A stretch of 64,000 nt of DNA. Origin: Caballeronia novacaledonica. GTDB lineage: Bacteria; Pseudomonadota; Gammaproteobacteria; Burkholderiales; Burkholderiaceae. The position numbers and the translations under genes were made by a program. The notes under the pieces are model-generated. The model ran no database searches. It was not told the DNA's origin and saw only the letters and a program-made list of their open reading frames with translations. The stretch spans positions 1 to 64,000 of the forward strand of contig NZ_OGTP01000006.1 of the NCBI RefSeq assembly GCF_900258035.1. Direction: 5' to 3'. Position 1 is the first letter of the stretch. Every line of letters starts with the position of its first letter. This document shows positions 25,002 to 36,165 of this stretch, piece by piece.

Positions 25002-28000
25002 TCAGTGTCCTTCGTTGCCGTGTTGCGCGCGCCGCTGCGCTTCGTAACGCGCGAGCGCGGCTTCGGTGTCTTCCTTGTCGCCGCCGAAGCGGGCACGCAC
25101 GACGACGAAGAACATCGGCACCATGAAGATGGCGAGGAACGTCGCGGTCAACATGCCGCCGATCACGCCGGTGCCGATCGCGTGCTGGCTGCCCGAACCC
25201 GCGCCGTTGCTGATCGCGAGCGGCAGCGTGCCGAGAATGAACGCGAGCGAGGTCATCAGAATGGGCCGCAGACGCAGACGCGCGGCTTCCAGCGCCGCCG
25301 CGATCGGACCCATCTTTTGCGAGAGCTGAAGATCGCGCGCGAACTCGACGATCAGAATCGCGTTCTTCGCGGACAGCCCCACCGTGGTGAGCAGGCCCAC
25401 CTGGAAGAACACGTCGTTCTCCAGTCCGCGCAACGACACGGCGAGCAGCGCGCCGATCACGCCGAGCGGCACCACCATGACCACGGAGAACGGAATCGAC
25501 CAGCTCTCGTACAAGGCCGCTAGACACAGGAACACGACGAGAATCGAGATGCCGTAAAGAATCGGCGCTTGCGAACCGGACTGGATCTGCTGATACGAAA
25601 GTCCCGTCCATTCGTATCCGATGCCGGCGGGCAGCTTGCCGGCGAGCGCTTCCATCGCGGCCATCGCCTGGCCCGTGGATTTGCCCGGCGCCGCAACGCC
25701 CTGTATTTCGATCGACGACTGGCCGTTGTAGCGTTCGAGCTTGGGCGAACCGTAGGTCCACTCGGTCGTCGCGAACGACGAGAACGGCACCATCGCGCCG
25801 GACGCATTGCGCACGTACCAGCTATCGATGTTCTCGGGCGACATGCGAAACGGCGCGTCGCTCTGCATGTAGACCTTCTTGATGCGGCTGTCGGTGTCGA
25901 GGAAGTTGTTCACATACTTCGACGCCCACGCGATCGAGAACGTCTGGTCGATCATCGCCGGATCGACGCCCTGCGCGAGCGCCTTCTGCCGGTCGATGTT
26001 CACCTTGAACTGCGGCGCGTCGTTCAGGCCGTTCGGCCGCACCTGAGCCAGCGACGGGTCCTGCGCGGCCATGCCGAGCAGCATGTTGCGCGCTTCCATC
26101 AGCTTCGCGTGACCGACGCCCGCGCGATCCTGAAGTTGGAAATCGAAGCCCGCCGCCGTGCCCAGTTCCGGAATGGACGGCGGATTCACCGGAAAGACGA
26201 GCGCGTTCTTGTAGCCCGCGAACGCGCCGAAGGTGCGGCCCACGAGCGCCTGAATCTTGCCGCTGGCACCCGTGCGTTTGTCGAAGTCCTTCAACCGCAC
26301 GAAGACGAGACCCGAATTCTGCCCGTGGCCCGCGAAGCTGAAGCCGTTCACCGTGAACACCGATTCGACGACCGCGCTTTCCTTTTCCAGCAGATAACCG
26401 GCGACGTCGTTGAGCGCGCGCTGCGTCATTTCCTGCGTGGCGCCGGCGGGCGTAGCCACGAGCACGAACATCGTGCCCTGATCTTCATCCGGCAGGAACG
26501 CCTTCGGCAGACGCGCGAACAGCATGCCGACCGCCACGATCACCACGAGATAAATGATGAGCCAGCGCCCCGAGCGCCGGATCACGTGCGCCACGGCGCC
26601 GTGGTACTTCACCTGTCCCTTCGCGAACGTGCGGTTGAACCAGCCGAGGAAGCCCGTCTTCTTCTCCTCGTGGCCCTGCGGATGCGGCTTGAGCATGGTC
26701 GCGCACAGCGCCGGCGTGAGGACCATCGCGGTGAGGACGGAGAGGCCCATCGCGGAGACGATGGTCAGCGAGAACTGGCGATAAATCGCACCGACCGAGC
26801 CGCCCGAAAACGCGACCGGCACGAACACGGCCGCCAGCACGAGCGCCACGCCGATGAGCGCGCCGGTGATCTGGCTCATCGCCTTCTTCGTGGCTTCCTT
26901 CGGCGGCAGACCCTCTTCGGTCATCACGCGCTCGACGTTTTCCACGACCACGATCGCATCGTCGACGAGCAGGCCGATCGCGAGCACGAGGCCGAACATC
27001 GACAGCGTGTTGATCGAGAAGCCCGCCGCCGCCATGATCCCGAAGGTGCCGAGCAGCACGACCGGCACGGCGATGGTCGGGATCAGCGTCGCGCGCAGGT
27101 TTTGAAGGAACAGGTACATCACGAGGAACACGAGCACGATCGCCTCGAAGAGCGTCTTGACGACGTCGGCGATCGACTGCTTCACGAACGGCGTCGTGTC
27201 GTACGGATATTTCACGACGAGGCCGTGCGGGAAGAACTTCGAAAGCTGATCGATCTTCGCGCGCACGGCGCTGGCGGTCGCGAGCGCGTTCGCGCCGGTC
27301 GCGAGCTGAATGCCGAAGCCCGCCGCCGGACGGCCGTTGTACTCCGTGCGGAAGTTGTAGCTCTCGCCGCCCAGACCGACACGCGCCACGTCGCGCAGGC
27401 GCACCTGCGAGCCGTCCTGGCGCACTTTCAGGAGCACGTTGCCGAACTCCTCGGGCGTGCGCAGCAGCGTCGCTTCGGTGATGGTCGCCTGCATCGACTG
27501 GCCGGGCACGGCGGGCACGCCGCCGAGCTGCCCGCCCGCGACCTGCACGTTCTGCGACTGCAGCGCGTTCTGCACGTCCAGCGGCGTGAGGCTGTATTGA
27601 GCCAGCTTGTTCGGATCGAGCCAGATTCGCATGGCGTATTGCGAGCCGAACAACGTCACGGTGCCGACGCCGTTCAGACGGCTGATCGGGTTCTGCACGT
27701 TCGACGCCACGTAGTTCGCGAGGTCATCGCGGGTCATGCTGCCGTCTTCGGACACGAACGCCAGCACGAGCAGGAAGCTGCTGCTCGACTTGGTCACGCT
27801 CGTGCCCAGTTGCTGCACGATGGCCGGCAGATTGGGCGTCGCCAGTTGCAGCTTGTTCTGCACCTGAACCTGCGCGATATCGGCGTTGGTGCCCGCCGCG
27901 AAGGTCAGCGTGACGGTGGCGGTGCCGCTGTCGTCGGAGGTCGATGCGAGATACAGCAGATGGTCGAGGCCGCTCATCTGCTGTTCGATCACCTGCGTGA

Positions 28001-28181
28001 CGGTGTTTTCCACCGTCTGCGCCGACGCGCCCGGATACGTCGCCGAGATCTGGATGGACGGCGGCGCGATGGTCGGATACTGCGCGACGGGCAGCGTCGA
28101 AACCGACGCGATGCCCGCCAGCATCAGAAGGATCGCGATCACCCACGCGAAAATGGGGCGATCGATGAAGAACTTGGCCAT
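25002..28181 (-). CDS. RND efflux inner-membrane transporter (HAE1 family, pump 1)
   Basis: A 1059-residue proton-driven drug exporter of the AcrB/MexB class with 12 membrane spans and two large periplasmic loops. It starts [17 protein letters not shown]. The proton-relay aspartate pair is in [18 protein letters not shown] in the fourth span (about residues 406-407). It is strongly similar to the transporter at 31284-34448, ending EGH like it. It sits between its adaptor (17 bp upstream) and its channel. Confidence 0.95.
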   Translation of the reverse strand: MAKFFIDRPIFAWVIAILLMLAGIASVSTLPVAQYPTIAPPSIQISATYPGASAQTVENTVTQVIEQQMSGLDHLLYLASTSDDSGTATVTLTFAAGTNADIAQVQVQNKLQLATPNLPAIVQQLGTSVTKSSSSFLLVLAFVSEDGSMTRDDLANYVASNVQNPISRLNGVGTVTLFGSQYAMRIWLDPNKLAQYSLTPLDVQNALQSQNVQVAGGQLGGVPAVPGQSMQATITEATLLRTPEEFGNVLLKVRQDGSQVRLRDVARVGLGGESYNFRTEYNGRPAAGFGIQLATGANALATASAVRAKIDQLSKFFPHGLVVKYPYDTTPFVKQSIADVVKTLFEAIVLVFLVMYLFLQNLRATLIPTIAVPVVLLGTFGIMAAAGFSINTLSMFGLVLAIGLLVDDAIVVVENVERVMTEEGLPPKEATKKAMSQITGALIGVALVLAAVFVPVAFSGGSVGAIYRQFSLTIVSAMGLSVLTAMVLTPALCATMLKPHPQGHEEKKTGFLGWFNRTFAKGQVKYHGAVAHVIRRSGRWLIIYLVVIVAVGMLFARLPKAFLPDEDQGTMFVLVATPAGATQEMTQRALNDVAGYLLEKESAVVESVFTVNGFSFAGHGQNSGLVFVRLKDFDKRTGASGKIQALVGRTFGAFAGYKNALVFPVNPPSIPELGTAAGFDFQLQDRAGVGHAKLMEARNMLLGMAAQDPSLAQVRPNGLNDAPQFKVNIDRQKALAQGVDPAMIDQTFSIAWASKYVNNFLDTDSRIKKVYMQSDAPFRMSPENIDSWYVRNASGAMVPFSSFATTEWTYGSPKLERYNGQSSIEIQGVAAPGKSTGQAMAAMEALAGKLPAGIGYEWTGLSYQQIQSGSQAPILYGISILVVFLCLAALYESWSIPFSVVMVVPLGVIGALLAVSLRGLENDVFFQVGLLTTVGLSAKNAILIVEFARDLQLSQKMGPIAAALEAARLRLRPILMTSLAFILGTLPLAISNGAGSGSQHAIGTGVIGGMLTATFLAIFMVPMFFVVVRARFGGDKEDTEAALARYEAQRRAQHGNEGH

Positions 28182-28197
28182 GAAGCGTTCCCCGTCC

Positions 28198-29364
28198 TTA
28201 CGCGCCGGCGGCGGACGCGGGCGCTTCGGGCAAGTGCGCGGGCACCGCTTTCACGTCCATGCCCGGACGCGCCTTGTCGATGCCCTCGACGATCACGCGG
28301 TCGCCGGGATTCAGGCCGCTCTCGACCACCCAGTTCTGGCCGTGCGTGCCCGAGGTCACGAGCGGACGCATCGCGACCTTGTTGTCCTTGCCGACGACCA
28401 TCGCGAGCGCGGTGCCTTTCTGGTCGTGCGTGACGCCCTGCACCGGCACGACGAGCGCATTCGGATTCACGCCTTCCTCGAAGCGCGCGCGCACGAACAT
28501 GCCCGGCAACAGCACGCGGTCCTTGTTCGGGAAGATCGCGCGCACGGTGACCGAGCCGGTCGACGGGTCCACGGTGACATCGCTGAATTGCAATCTGCCC
28601 TGTTCGGGATAGACGCGGCCGTCTTCCAGAATCAGCGTGACCTTCGCGGCGTTCGGGCCGCTCGTCGAGAGGCGCCCTTCCTGAATCTGACGGCGCAGCC
28701 TGAGGCCATCGAGGCTCGATTGCGTGAGATCGACGTACATCGGATCGAGCTGCTGAACCGTGGCCATCCACGTCGCTTGCGCCGCCTGGACGTAAGCGCC
28801 GGGCGTGACCTGCGAGATGCCCGTCTGCCCCGAAACCGGCGCCGTGACATCGGTATGGCCGAGGTTGATCTGCGCGGCGTCGATCGCGGCCTTCGCGGCG
28901 GCGACGTCCGCTTCGGCCTGTCCGAGCGCCGCCACGGCGTTGTCGTAGTCCTGCTTGCTGACCGCGTTCGACGCGACGAGCACCTTGTAGCGATCCGCCT
29001 GCGCGGTCGTCGACACGAGGTTCGCCTGCGCCTTCGCAAACGACGCCTTCGCGTTGTTCAGTTGTGCGATGTACGGCGCCGGATCGATCTTGTAGAGCCG
29101 CTGCCCCGCCTTGACGACGCTGCCTTCGGTGAATTCGCGGCGCAGCACGATGCCGTCGACGCGGGCGCGCACCTGGGCGTCGAGAAACGCGCTCGTGCGG
29201 CCCGTGAGTTCCGAGGTGACCGGCACCGCGACGCTCGCGAGCGTGACGACGCCGACTTCCGGCGTATGCGACGCCATCGCGGGAGGCTTCTCCCCGCAAC
29301 CGGCCGCGATCAGCGCGGCCGTCGTGATACCGATGAGGCGGTATGGAATCCGTTTGAAACGCAT
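28198..29364 (-). CDS. RND efflux periplasmic adaptor lipoprotein (pump 1)
   Basis: A 388-residue membrane-fusion protein. The lipobox LIAAGC gives an acylated Cys near residue 22. A barrel-sandwich/lipoyl part, a coiled-coil hairpin around residues 85-155 and beta-barrel domains follow the AcrA order. ATG 29364 is chosen because the signal peptide begins there; an upstream extension of 19 residues has no family match. It bridges the transporter and channel. It is the first gene of the pump 1 operon, whose promoter candidate is at 29524-29551. Confidence 0.92.
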   Translation of the reverse strand: MRFKRIPYRLIGITTAALIAAGCGEKPPAMASHTPEVGVVTLASVAVPVTSELTGRTSAFLDAQVRARVDGIVLRREFTEGSVVKAGQRLYKIDPAPYIAQLNNAKASFAKAQANLVSTTAQADRYKVLVASNAVSKQDYDNAVAALGQAEADVAAAKAAIDAAQINLGHTDVTAPVSGQTGISQVTPGAYVQAAQATWMATVQQLDPMYVDLTQSSLDGLRLRRQIQEGRLSTSGPNAAKVTLILEDGRVYPEQGRLQFSDVTVDPSTGSVTVRAIFPNKDRVLLPGMFVRARFEEGVNPNALVVPVQGVTHDQKGTALAMVVGKDNKVAMRPLVTSGTHGQNWVVESGLNPGDRVIVEGIDKARPGMDVKAVPAHLPEAPASAAGA

Positions 29365-29506
29365 GGGACGCAAGGCCTCTCTGTTTGCTGAAGATGAAAG
29401 GCGCGCGCGTCCTCGCGTCATGGCGGGCCGCGCACGCGGCGTGTTCTCGTGCGATGCGAAAGTCGCGGATCGCGGCGCCCGGTGCGGCCGGGCGTCGGAG
29501 AGGTTG

Positions 29507-29551
29507 ATCGCCTCGAAGGAGGCGATATTTTTGGGATAACTAAATTGTCAA
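29507..29551 (-). promoter_or_regulatory. Pump 1 promoter with overlapping palindrome
   Basis: On the minus strand TTGACA (29551-29546), 16 bp and AATATC (29529-29524) form a promoter candidate. The dyad ATCGCCTC-GAAG-GAGGCGAT occupies 29507-29526 and would cover the -10 edge and the start site. That is a classic repressor position. The regulator is unknown, and no regulator gene lies beside pump 1. An RNA hairpin at the 5' end is the alternative. Confidence 0.55.
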
Positions 29552-29703
29552 AACGCGTCGTCGCGTGATGACGAGCCGTCGATTATATTGATCGATCGCG
29601 GCGCGGACGCTCGATCCAACGGCGGTTCTGTCAAAAATTGATGGCAGCTAAAACAAATCTGCCGAATGCGCAGAGAAGTGAGACATCGCGGAAAACGCGC
29701 ATG

Positions 29704-29728
29704 AAAAAGCCCGGCGCTTGGCCGGGCT
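29704..29728 (-). terminator. Rho-independent terminator of the pump 2 operon
   Basis: On the minus strand GCCCGGC (29727-29721) pairs with GCCGGGC (29715-29709), followed by five T residues. It lies 24 bp after the stop codon of the outer-membrane gene at 29753 and separates the two efflux operons. Confidence 0.88.
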
Positions 29729-29752
29729 TCGTGTGCAACACGCCGGGGCGGA

Positions 29753-31282
29753 TCAGCTCGCCGCGGGAGCCGAGGCTGGCTGCGGCGGCGTGCCCTGCGA
29801 GCCGTAGTCGACGGGCGCATCCGCGGGGCGCGGCGCGTCGCCGGCACGCTCGATCCATCCGCCGCCCATGAACTGATACAGATCGACGAGGTTGGTCAGG
29901 CGATTCAGCCGCGCCGTGATCAGCAACTGCTGCGCCTCGTACAGTGCCGTCTGCGCGGTCAGGACCGCGAGATAGCTGTCGACGCCGTTGCGATAGCGCA
30001 GGTCCGACAACTCCAGACGCCGGCTCTGCGAATTCACGAAGCGTTCGAGCGATTTGATCTGCTCGTCGAACGTCCCGCGCGCGGCGAGACCGTCCGCGAC
30101 TTCACGGAACGCCGTCTGGATCGCCTTCTCGTAATTGGCGATCTCGATGCGCTTCTGCACGTTCGCCAGATCGAGGTTGGCCTTGTTCTCGCCGCCCTCG
30201 AAAATCGGCACCGTGATCTGCGGCGCGAACGACCACGCGGCCGAACCGGGCTTGAACAGGCCGCCGAGCGTCGGCGACAGCGTGCCGAAGCTGCCCGTCA
30301 GCGAGACGCGCGGGAAGAACGCCGCGCGCGCCGCGCCGATGTTCGCGTTGGCCGCGAGCAGCGACTGCTCCGCCGCCGCGATGTCGGGGCGGCGCGTCAG
30401 CAGATCGGACGGCAGGCCCGCCGGAATGTCCGAGAGCAGGTTCTGCGTGTCAAGCGGCATGCCGGCCGGCAAGTCCGCGGGCAACGGCTCGCCCACGAGC
30501 AGCACCAGCGCGTTTTCCGCCTGCGCGCGCAAGCGCGACTGCGTTTGCAGATTCGCCTGCGCCTCTTCGACGACGCCTTCCGACTGACGCAAGTCCAACT
30601 CGGTGCCCGTGCCGTTGTCGTACTGCAGCTTCGTGATGCGGAACGACTCCTGCGCGGTCTTGAGCGTGTTCTGCGTGACGGTGAGCTGATCGTCGAAGGC
30701 GATCATCGTCAGATACTGATCCGCCACCGACGACACCAGCGCGATTTCCGCCGCCTTGCGCGATTCGGCCGTCGACAGATATTGCGCGAGCGCCTGGTCC
30801 TTCAGGCTGCGGATGCGCCCGAAGAAGTCGATTTCCCACGACGCGTTCAGGCCGACCGAGTACGTGTTCGAGATCGTCTGGTCGAAGAACGACAAGTTCC
30901 GCGGCGTGCGCTGCTTGCTCTGCGACGCCACCGCGTCGAGCGTCGGGAACAGGCCCGCGCGCGTGATCTGATACTGCGCGCGCGCCGCCTCGACGTTGAG
31001 CACCGAGACGCGCAGGTCGCGATTGTTCTTCAGCGCGAGTTCGACGATCTTCTGCAGGCGCGCATCGGCGAAGAAATCGCGCCAGCCGATCTCGGGCGCG
31101 CTCTGCCCGTTCGCGGTGCGGCCATTGCTCGCCGTCGACGACGCGTCCGGCTGGTTCGCGTACACGCCGCCTTCCGGGAAGGTCTGCGCGACGGGCGCCG
31201 CCGGCTGCTCGTATTTCGGCTGGAGCGTGCAGCCCGCGGCGAATACCGCCACGGCGGCCGCGATCAAGGAATGTTTAAGCAT
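29753..31282 (-). CDS. oprB: RND efflux outer-membrane lipoprotein OprB-like (pump 2)
   Basis: A 509-residue TolC/OprM-type channel. The lipobox VFAAGC gives an acylated Cys near residue 18. It parallels the pump 1 channel almost throughout but has a longer proline- and alanine-rich tail after residue 480. Start ATG 31282 is one base after the transporter stop. It forms the outer-membrane duct of a BpeAB-OprB-like drug pump. The name rests on similarity and on the BpeR-type regulator. Confidence 0.9.
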   Translation of the reverse strand: MLKHSLIAAAVAVFAAGCTLQPKYEQPAAPVAQTFPEGGVYANQPDASSTASNGRTANGQSAPEIGWRDFFADARLQKIVELALKNNRDLRVSVLNVEAARAQYQITRAGLFPTLDAVASQSKQRTPRNLSFFDQTISNTYSVGLNASWEIDFFGRIRSLKDQALAQYLSTAESRKAAEIALVSSVADQYLTMIAFDDQLTVTQNTLKTAQESFRITKLQYDNGTGTELDLRQSEGVVEEAQANLQTQSRLRAQAENALVLLVGEPLPADLPAGMPLDTQNLLSDIPAGLPSDLLTRRPDIAAAEQSLLAANANIGAARAAFFPRVSLTGSFGTLSPTLGGLFKPGSAAWSFAPQITVPIFEGGENKANLDLANVQKRIEIANYEKAIQTAFREVADGLAARGTFDEQIKSLERFVNSQSRRLELSDLRYRNGVDSYLAVLTAQTALYEAQQLLITARLNRLTNLVDLYQFMGGGWIERAGDAPRPADAPVDYGSQGTPPQPASAPAAS

Positions 31283-31283
31283 C

Positions 31284-34200
31284 TCAGTGTCCTTCCTTAC
31301 CGTTCGGGCCTTCGATGTCGCCCGATGTACCCGGCGACGGCACGTCCTTGCTCTTGCTGAATTTCGAGATCACGACGAAGAACATCGGGATCATGAAAAT
31401 GGCCAGGAAGGTCGCGGTCAACATGCCGCCGATCACGCCGGTGCCGATCGCGTGCTGGCTCGCCGAACCCGCGCCGTTGCTGATCGCGAGCGGCATCACG
31501 CCGAGAATGAACGCGAGCGACGTCATCAGGATCGGGCGCAGCCGCAGCCGCGCCGCTTCCATCGCCGCTTCGACCGTCGACATGCCCTGTATGCGCAGCT
31601 CGCGTGCGAATTCCACGATCAGAATCGCGTTTTTCGCCGAGAGGCCCACCGTCGTCAACAGGCCGACCTGGAAGAACACGTCGTTTTCCAGACCGCGCAG
31701 CGTCGCGGCGAGCAGCGCGCCGAGCACGCCGAGCGGCACGACCATGATGACCGAGAACGGAATCGACCAGCTTTCATACAGCGCCGCGAGACACAGGAAC
31801 ACGACGAGAATCGAGATGCCGTACAAGATCGGCGCCTGCGAACCCGACTGACGTTCCTGATACGACAGACCCGTCCATTCGTAGCCGATGCCCGCCGGCA
31901 GCTTCGCCGCGATCGCTTCCATCGCCGTCATTGCCTGGCCGGTCGATTTGCCCGGCGCCGCCGCGCCCTGGATTTCCACCGCCGAGATACCGTTGTAGCG
32001 CTCGAGCTTCGGCGAACCGTAGGTCCAGGCGCCGGTTGCGAACGCGCCGAACGGCACCATCGTTCCCGCGCCATTGCGCACGTACCACTTGTTGATGTCG
32101 TCCGGATTCATGCGGAACGGACCGTCGCCCTGCACGTAGACCTTCTTGATCCGGTTATCGACGTCGAGGAAGTTGTTCACGTACTGCGACGCCCACGCGA
32201 TCGAGAACGTCTGGTCGATGTCCGAAATCGCGACACCGAGCGCGTTGGCCTTCTCGCGGTCGACGTTCACCTTGAACTGCGGCGTGTCGTTCAGGCCGTT
32301 CGGGCGCACCTGCGCGAGCGTCGGGTCTTTCGACGCCATGCCGAGCAGCATGTTGCGCGCTTCCATCAGCTTCGCGTGGCCGAGGCCCGCGCGATCCTGC
32401 AGCTCGAAGTCGAAGCCCGCCGCCGTGCCGAGTTCGGGAATCGAAGGCGGATTGACCGGGAAGATCAGCGCGTCCTTGTACGGCGCGAAGTGCATGAACA
32501 TGCGCCCCACGAGCGCCTGCACCTTCTGGTCGCCGTGCTGGCGGTCCGCGTAGTCCTTCATCCGCACGAACACGAGACCGGAGTTCTGGCCGCGGCCCGC
32601 GAACGAGAAGCCGTTCACCGTGAACACCGATTCGACGATCGCCTTCTCGTCCTTCAGCAGATATTCCTGCACGTCCTTCAGCACGTGCGCCGTGTATTCC
32701 TGCGTGGAACCGGCCGGCGCCTGCACGAGCACGAACATCGTGCCCTGGTCTTCGTCCGGCAGGAACGACTTCGGCAGACGCAGGAACAGCATGCCCACCG
32801 CGACGATCACGACGATATAGATGATGAGCCAGCGCCCCGAGCGCCGGATCACGTGCTGCACGCCGCTGTGGTACTTCTCCTGGCTCTTGTTGAAGGTGCG
32901 GTTGAACCAGCCGAAGAAGCCCTTCTTTTCGGGCTGATGCCCTTCCGGATGCGGCTTCAGGATCGTTGCGCACAGCGCCGGCGTGAGAATCAGCGCGACC
33001 ATCACCGAGAGCACCATCGCCGCGACGATCGTGAGCGAGAACTGCCGGTAGATGGCGCCGACCGAGCCGCCCGAGAACGCCACCGGCACGAACACCGCCG
33101 ACAGCACGAGCGCCACGCCGATCAGCGCGCCGGTGATCTGGCCCATCGCCTTGCGCGTCGCCTCTCTCGGCGATAAATGCTCCTCGGACATCACCCGTTC
33201 GACGTTTTCCACGACCACGATCGCGTCGTCCACGAGCAGGCCGATTGCCAGCACGAGGCCGAACATCGACAGCACGTTGATCGAGAAGCCCACCGCCGAC
33301 ATGATCGCGAACGTGCCGAGCAGAACGACCGGCACCGCGATCGTCGGGATGATCGTCGCCCGCAGGTTCTGCAGGAACAGATACATCACGAGGAACACGA
33401 GCACGATACCTTCGATCAGCGTCTTGACCACTTCCTCGATCGACAGGCGCACGAACGGCGTCGTGTCATACGGATACTTCACGACGAGCCCGTGCGGGAA
33501 GTACTTCGAGAGGTCGTCGATCTTGGCCCGGACCGCCTTCGCCGTGGCGAGCGCGTTCGCGCCCGTCGCGAGCTGGATACCGAAGCCGGCCGTCGGCGCG
33601 CCGTTGTACTTCGTGTCGAAGTTGTAGTTCTCGCCGCCGAGGTCGATCTTCGCGACGTCCTTCAGACGCACTTGCGAGCCGTCCTGATTCACCTTCAGCA
33701 GAATGTCGCCGAACTGCCCGGGCGTGCGCAGCAGCGTTGCTTCCGTGATGGTCGCCTGGAGCATCTGCCCCGCCACCGCCGGCGTGCCGCCGAGACCGCC
33801 CGCCGCCACCTGCACGTTCTGGTTGGTGATGGCGTTCTTCACGTCAACCGGCGTGAGCGAATAGTTCGTCAGCTTGGTCGCATCGAGCCAGACGCGCATC
33901 GCGTATTGCGAGCCGAACAGCGTCGTGGTGCCGACACCGTCGATACGCGAAAGCGGATCCGCCACGTTCGACGCCACGTAGTTCGCGAGGTCGTACTTGC
34001 TCATGCTGCCGTCTTCGGACACGAACGCGAGCACGAGCAGGAAGCTCGAACTCGATTTCGTGACCTTCGTGCCGAGCTGCTGCACGACCTGCGGCAGCAG
34101 CGGCGTGGCGAGCTGCAGCTTGTTCTGCACCTGCACCTGCGCGATGTCGGGGTTCGTGCCCGCCGCGAACGTCAGCGTGACGGTGGCCGTGCCCGAGTCA

Positions 34201-34448
34201 TCCGACGTAGACGAGAGATACAGCAAGTGGTCGAGGCCGGTCATCTGCTGCTCGATCACCTGCGTCACCGTGTTTTCGACGGTGCTCGCGGATGCGCCCG
34301 GATACGTCGCGCTGATCTGGATCGCAGGCGGCGCGATCGTCGGATACTGGGCGACCGGCAGCGTGAAGATCGACGCCATCCCCGCCAGCATTAGGATGAT
34401 CGCGATCACCCACGCGAAGATCGGTCGATCGATAAAAAACTTTGCCAT
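31284..34448 (-). CDS. bpeB: RND efflux inner-membrane transporter BpeB-like (pump 2)
   Basis: A 1054-residue HAE1-family proton/drug antiporter of the AcrB/MexB class. It begins [17 protein letters not shown], has the Asp-Asp relay in [18 protein letters not shown], and shows 12 spans and two periplasmic porter regions. Text such as [21 protein letters not shown] matches Burkholderia BpeB closely. It is preceded by its adaptor (18 bp) and followed by oprB. Confidence 0.94.
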   Translation of the reverse strand: MAKFFIDRPIFAWVIAIILMLAGMASIFTLPVAQYPTIAPPAIQISATYPGASASTVENTVTQVIEQQMTGLDHLLYLSSTSDDSGTATVTLTFAAGTNPDIAQVQVQNKLQLATPLLPQVVQQLGTKVTKSSSSFLLVLAFVSEDGSMSKYDLANYVASNVADPLSRIDGVGTTTLFGSQYAMRVWLDATKLTNYSLTPVDVKNAITNQNVQVAAGGLGGTPAVAGQMLQATITEATLLRTPGQFGDILLKVNQDGSQVRLKDVAKIDLGGENYNFDTKYNGAPTAGFGIQLATGANALATAKAVRAKIDDLSKYFPHGLVVKYPYDTTPFVRLSIEEVVKTLIEGIVLVFLVMYLFLQNLRATIIPTIAVPVVLLGTFAIMSAVGFSINVLSMFGLVLAIGLLVDDAIVVVENVERVMSEEHLSPREATRKAMGQITGALIGVALVLSAVFVPVAFSGGSVGAIYRQFSLTIVAAMVLSVMVALILTPALCATILKPHPEGHQPEKKGFFGWFNRTFNKSQEKYHSGVQHVIRRSGRWLIIYIVVIVAVGMLFLRLPKSFLPDEDQGTMFVLVQAPAGSTQEYTAHVLKDVQEYLLKDEKAIVESVFTVNGFSFAGRGQNSGLVFVRMKDYADRQHGDQKVQALVGRMFMHFAPYKDALIFPVNPPSIPELGTAAGFDFELQDRAGLGHAKLMEARNMLLGMASKDPTLAQVRPNGLNDTPQFKVNVDREKANALGVAISDIDQTFSIAWASQYVNNFLDVDNRIKKVYVQGDGPFRMNPDDINKWYVRNGAGTMVPFGAFATGAWTYGSPKLERYNGISAVEIQGAAAPGKSTGQAMTAMEAIAAKLPAGIGYEWTGLSYQERQSGSQAPILYGISILVVFLCLAALYESWSIPFSVIMVVPLGVLGALLAATLRGLENDVFFQVGLLTTVGLSAKNAILIVEFARELRIQGMSTVEAAMEAARLRLRPILMTSLAFILGVMPLAISNGAGSASQHAIGTGVIGGMLTATFLAIFMIPMFFVVISKFSKSKDVPSPGTSGDIEGPNGKEGH

Positions 34449-34466
34449 GTAACAGGCTCCCTTTTA

Positions 34467-35711
34467 TTACGCGCCCGACGCCGCCGAAGCAGCCGACGCG
34501 GCTTGCGCACCGCTCGCGCCGCTGGCGCCGGCCGGCGCGGCTGCGCCCCCTGCCTGCGCGTCGGAAGCCGGATACGGGAATTTCGCGGCGACCGGCTTCA
34601 CCTGCATGCCGGGCTTCGCCTTCTCCACGCCGTTGACGATCACGCGGTCGCCCGCGTTCAGGCCGCTGTCGACCACCCAGTTGTTGCCGTAGGTGGCGCT
34701 CGTGACGAGCTGGCGCAGTTCGACCTTGTCGTCCTTGTTGACGACGAGCGCGGTCGGCGTGCCCTTCTGGTCATGCGTGACGCCGATCTGCGGCACGACG
34801 AGCGCGTGATCGTTGATGCCTTCCTGGATGCGCGCACGCACGAACATGCCCGGCAGCAGCACGCGGTCCTTGTTCTGGAAGATCGCGCGCACGGTCACCG
34901 AGCCGGTGCTCTGGTCGACGCTCACGTCGGAGAACTGGAGCTTGCCCTGCTCGGTGTAGTTGCGGCCGTCTTCGAGCACGAGCGTGACCTTCGCGGCGTG
35001 GATGCCTTCGGTCTGAAGGCGGCCTTCCTGAATCTGCCTGCGCAGTTGCAGGCCCTCGACGCTCGATTGCGTCAGGTCGACGTAGATCGGGTCGAGCTGC
35101 TGCACGGTCGTCAGGAGCGTCGCGGCGCTCGCCTGCACGTAAGCGCCCGGCGTGACCTGCGACAGACCCGTGCGGCCGCTGATCGGCGAGACGACGTCGG
35201 TGTAGCCGAGATTGATCTGCGCCGTATCGACCGATGCCTTGCCCGCCGCGACATCCGCGACGGCCTGGCCTTGCGCGGCCACGGCGTTGTCGTAGTCCTG
35301 CTTCGACACGGCGTTGGCCGCGACGAGCACCTTATAGCGCGAGACCAGCGCGTTCTGCGACGCGACGTTCGCCTGCGCCTTCGCCAGCGACGCCTTCGCG
35401 TTGTTCAGCGCGGCGATGTACGGCGCCGGATCGATCTTGTAGAGCCGCTGACCGACCTTGACCTCGGAGCCTTCGGTGAACTCGCGGCGCAGCACGATGC
35501 CGTCCACCCGAGCGCGCACTTGCGCGACGAGATAGGCGTTGGTGCGGCCCGGCAAATCGGCGACGACCGGCACGCTCGTCGGCTGCACGGTGACGATGCC
35601 CACTTCGGGCGTTTGTGGCGGAGGTGCTGATTGTTTTTGTCCGCACGCTGCCAGGAACACGGCAGCCGTCGCGGCGGTGATTAAGCGGAGTGGAACCCGT
35701 TCGACGCGCAT
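34467..35711 (-). CDS. bpeA: RND efflux periplasmic adaptor BpeA-like (pump 2)
   Basis: A 414-residue membrane-fusion lipoprotein with lipobox FLAAC (acylated Cys near residue 23), a coiled-coil hairpin around residues 88-160, a lipoyl half motif and beta-barrel domains. An alanine-rich tail of about 25 residues distinguishes it from pump 1. ATG 35711 is chosen because the signal peptide starts there; the open frame continues upstream but is GC noise. It is the first gene of bpeA-bpeB-oprB and is divergent from the TetR repressor. Confidence 0.92.
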   Translation of the reverse strand: MRVERVPLRLITAATAAVFLAACGQKQSAPPPQTPEVGIVTVQPTSVPVVADLPGRTNAYLVAQVRARVDGIVLRREFTEGSEVKVGQRLYKIDPAPYIAALNNAKASLAKAQANVASQNALVSRYKVLVAANAVSKQDYDNAVAAQGQAVADVAAGKASVDTAQINLGYTDVVSPISGRTGLSQVTPGAYVQASAATLLTTVQQLDPIYVDLTQSSVEGLQLRRQIQEGRLQTEGIHAAKVTLVLEDGRNYTEQGKLQFSDVSVDQSTGSVTVRAIFQNKDRVLLPGMFVRARIQEGINDHALVVPQIGVTHDQKGTPTALVVNKDDKVELRQLVTSATYGNNWVVDSGLNAGDRVIVNGVEKAKPGMQVKPVAAKFPYPASDAQAGGAAAPAGASGASGAQAASAASAASGA

Positions 35712-36165
35712 GGAGCGACCTCTGTCTAAGACTGAGAGTGAATTAGGTGCGCGGCGGCCTTCCCCGGGCAATGCCGCGCACGAGCGTCCGTTCAGGACGC
35801 TGCCAATAAACAAAACTTGTCCGACGATTGAGCCGCGCCGCCGGCCAGCAGCCGGCGTTTCATGACCGTGCGCGACGCTTCGGAAGCGCCGCCTGTGACC
35901 CAGGGACGGTCGGAACGGCAATGGAAACGAAAGCTTAATCGCAAACCGCTCGTCGGCTGAAATTTGTGAATATTGGTGAACGGGTGGTATTGTATATACA
36001 TTCGTGGATGAATGTATAAAACCGTACGCGTTTGTACCCATTTGAGACGGGAAAGAATTCGCTCAGGGGAATCGATTACGGTCGACGGATCTTCGACAGG
36101 GGCGCAGGCGCGCGCCAGTTCAACGGCAGCAAGAGCAGGAGCAGACGGCCCGCAGGCCGCAAGTT
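35712..36165. promoter_or_regulatory. Divergent control region bpeA / bpeR
   Basis: This 454-bp region has no credible gene and is AT-rich around 35950-36020. It holds the AcrR-type operator at 35995-36018. On the minus strand TACAAT (35994-35989) could be the bpeA -10. On the plus strand TATAAA (36015-36020) could be the regulator's -10. Both leaders are long, about 280 bp for bpeA and 145 bp for the regulator. Confidence 0.65.
35995..36018. promoter_or_regulatory. TetR/AcrR-type operator
   Basis: TATACATTC and GAATGTATA are perfect 9-bp inverted arms separated by GTGGAT. The layout and bases closely resemble the E. coli AcrR box (ACATACATT...AATGTATGT). It sits between the candidate -10 boxes of the two divergent genes, so one bound repressor could block both. 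Confidence 0.8.

Larger units (their letters stand above)
29365..29752. other. Intergenic region between the two RND operons
   Basis: No gene is supported in these 388 bp. They hold the terminator of pump 2 at 29704-29728 and the promoter and palindrome of pump 1 at 29507-29551. No match to the TATACATTC operator of pump 2 is present. Confidence 0.7.

Noticed and set aside
25569..28433. Plus-strand open frame of 954 codons opposite the pump 1 transporter
   Set aside because: It is composition-driven, rich in Arg and His, with no domain. The RND gene on the other strand explains the reading-frame bias.
30996..33176. Plus-strand open frame of 726 codons opposite the pump 2 transporter
   Set aside because: Same shadow effect as above, mirroring the conserved RND coding sequence.
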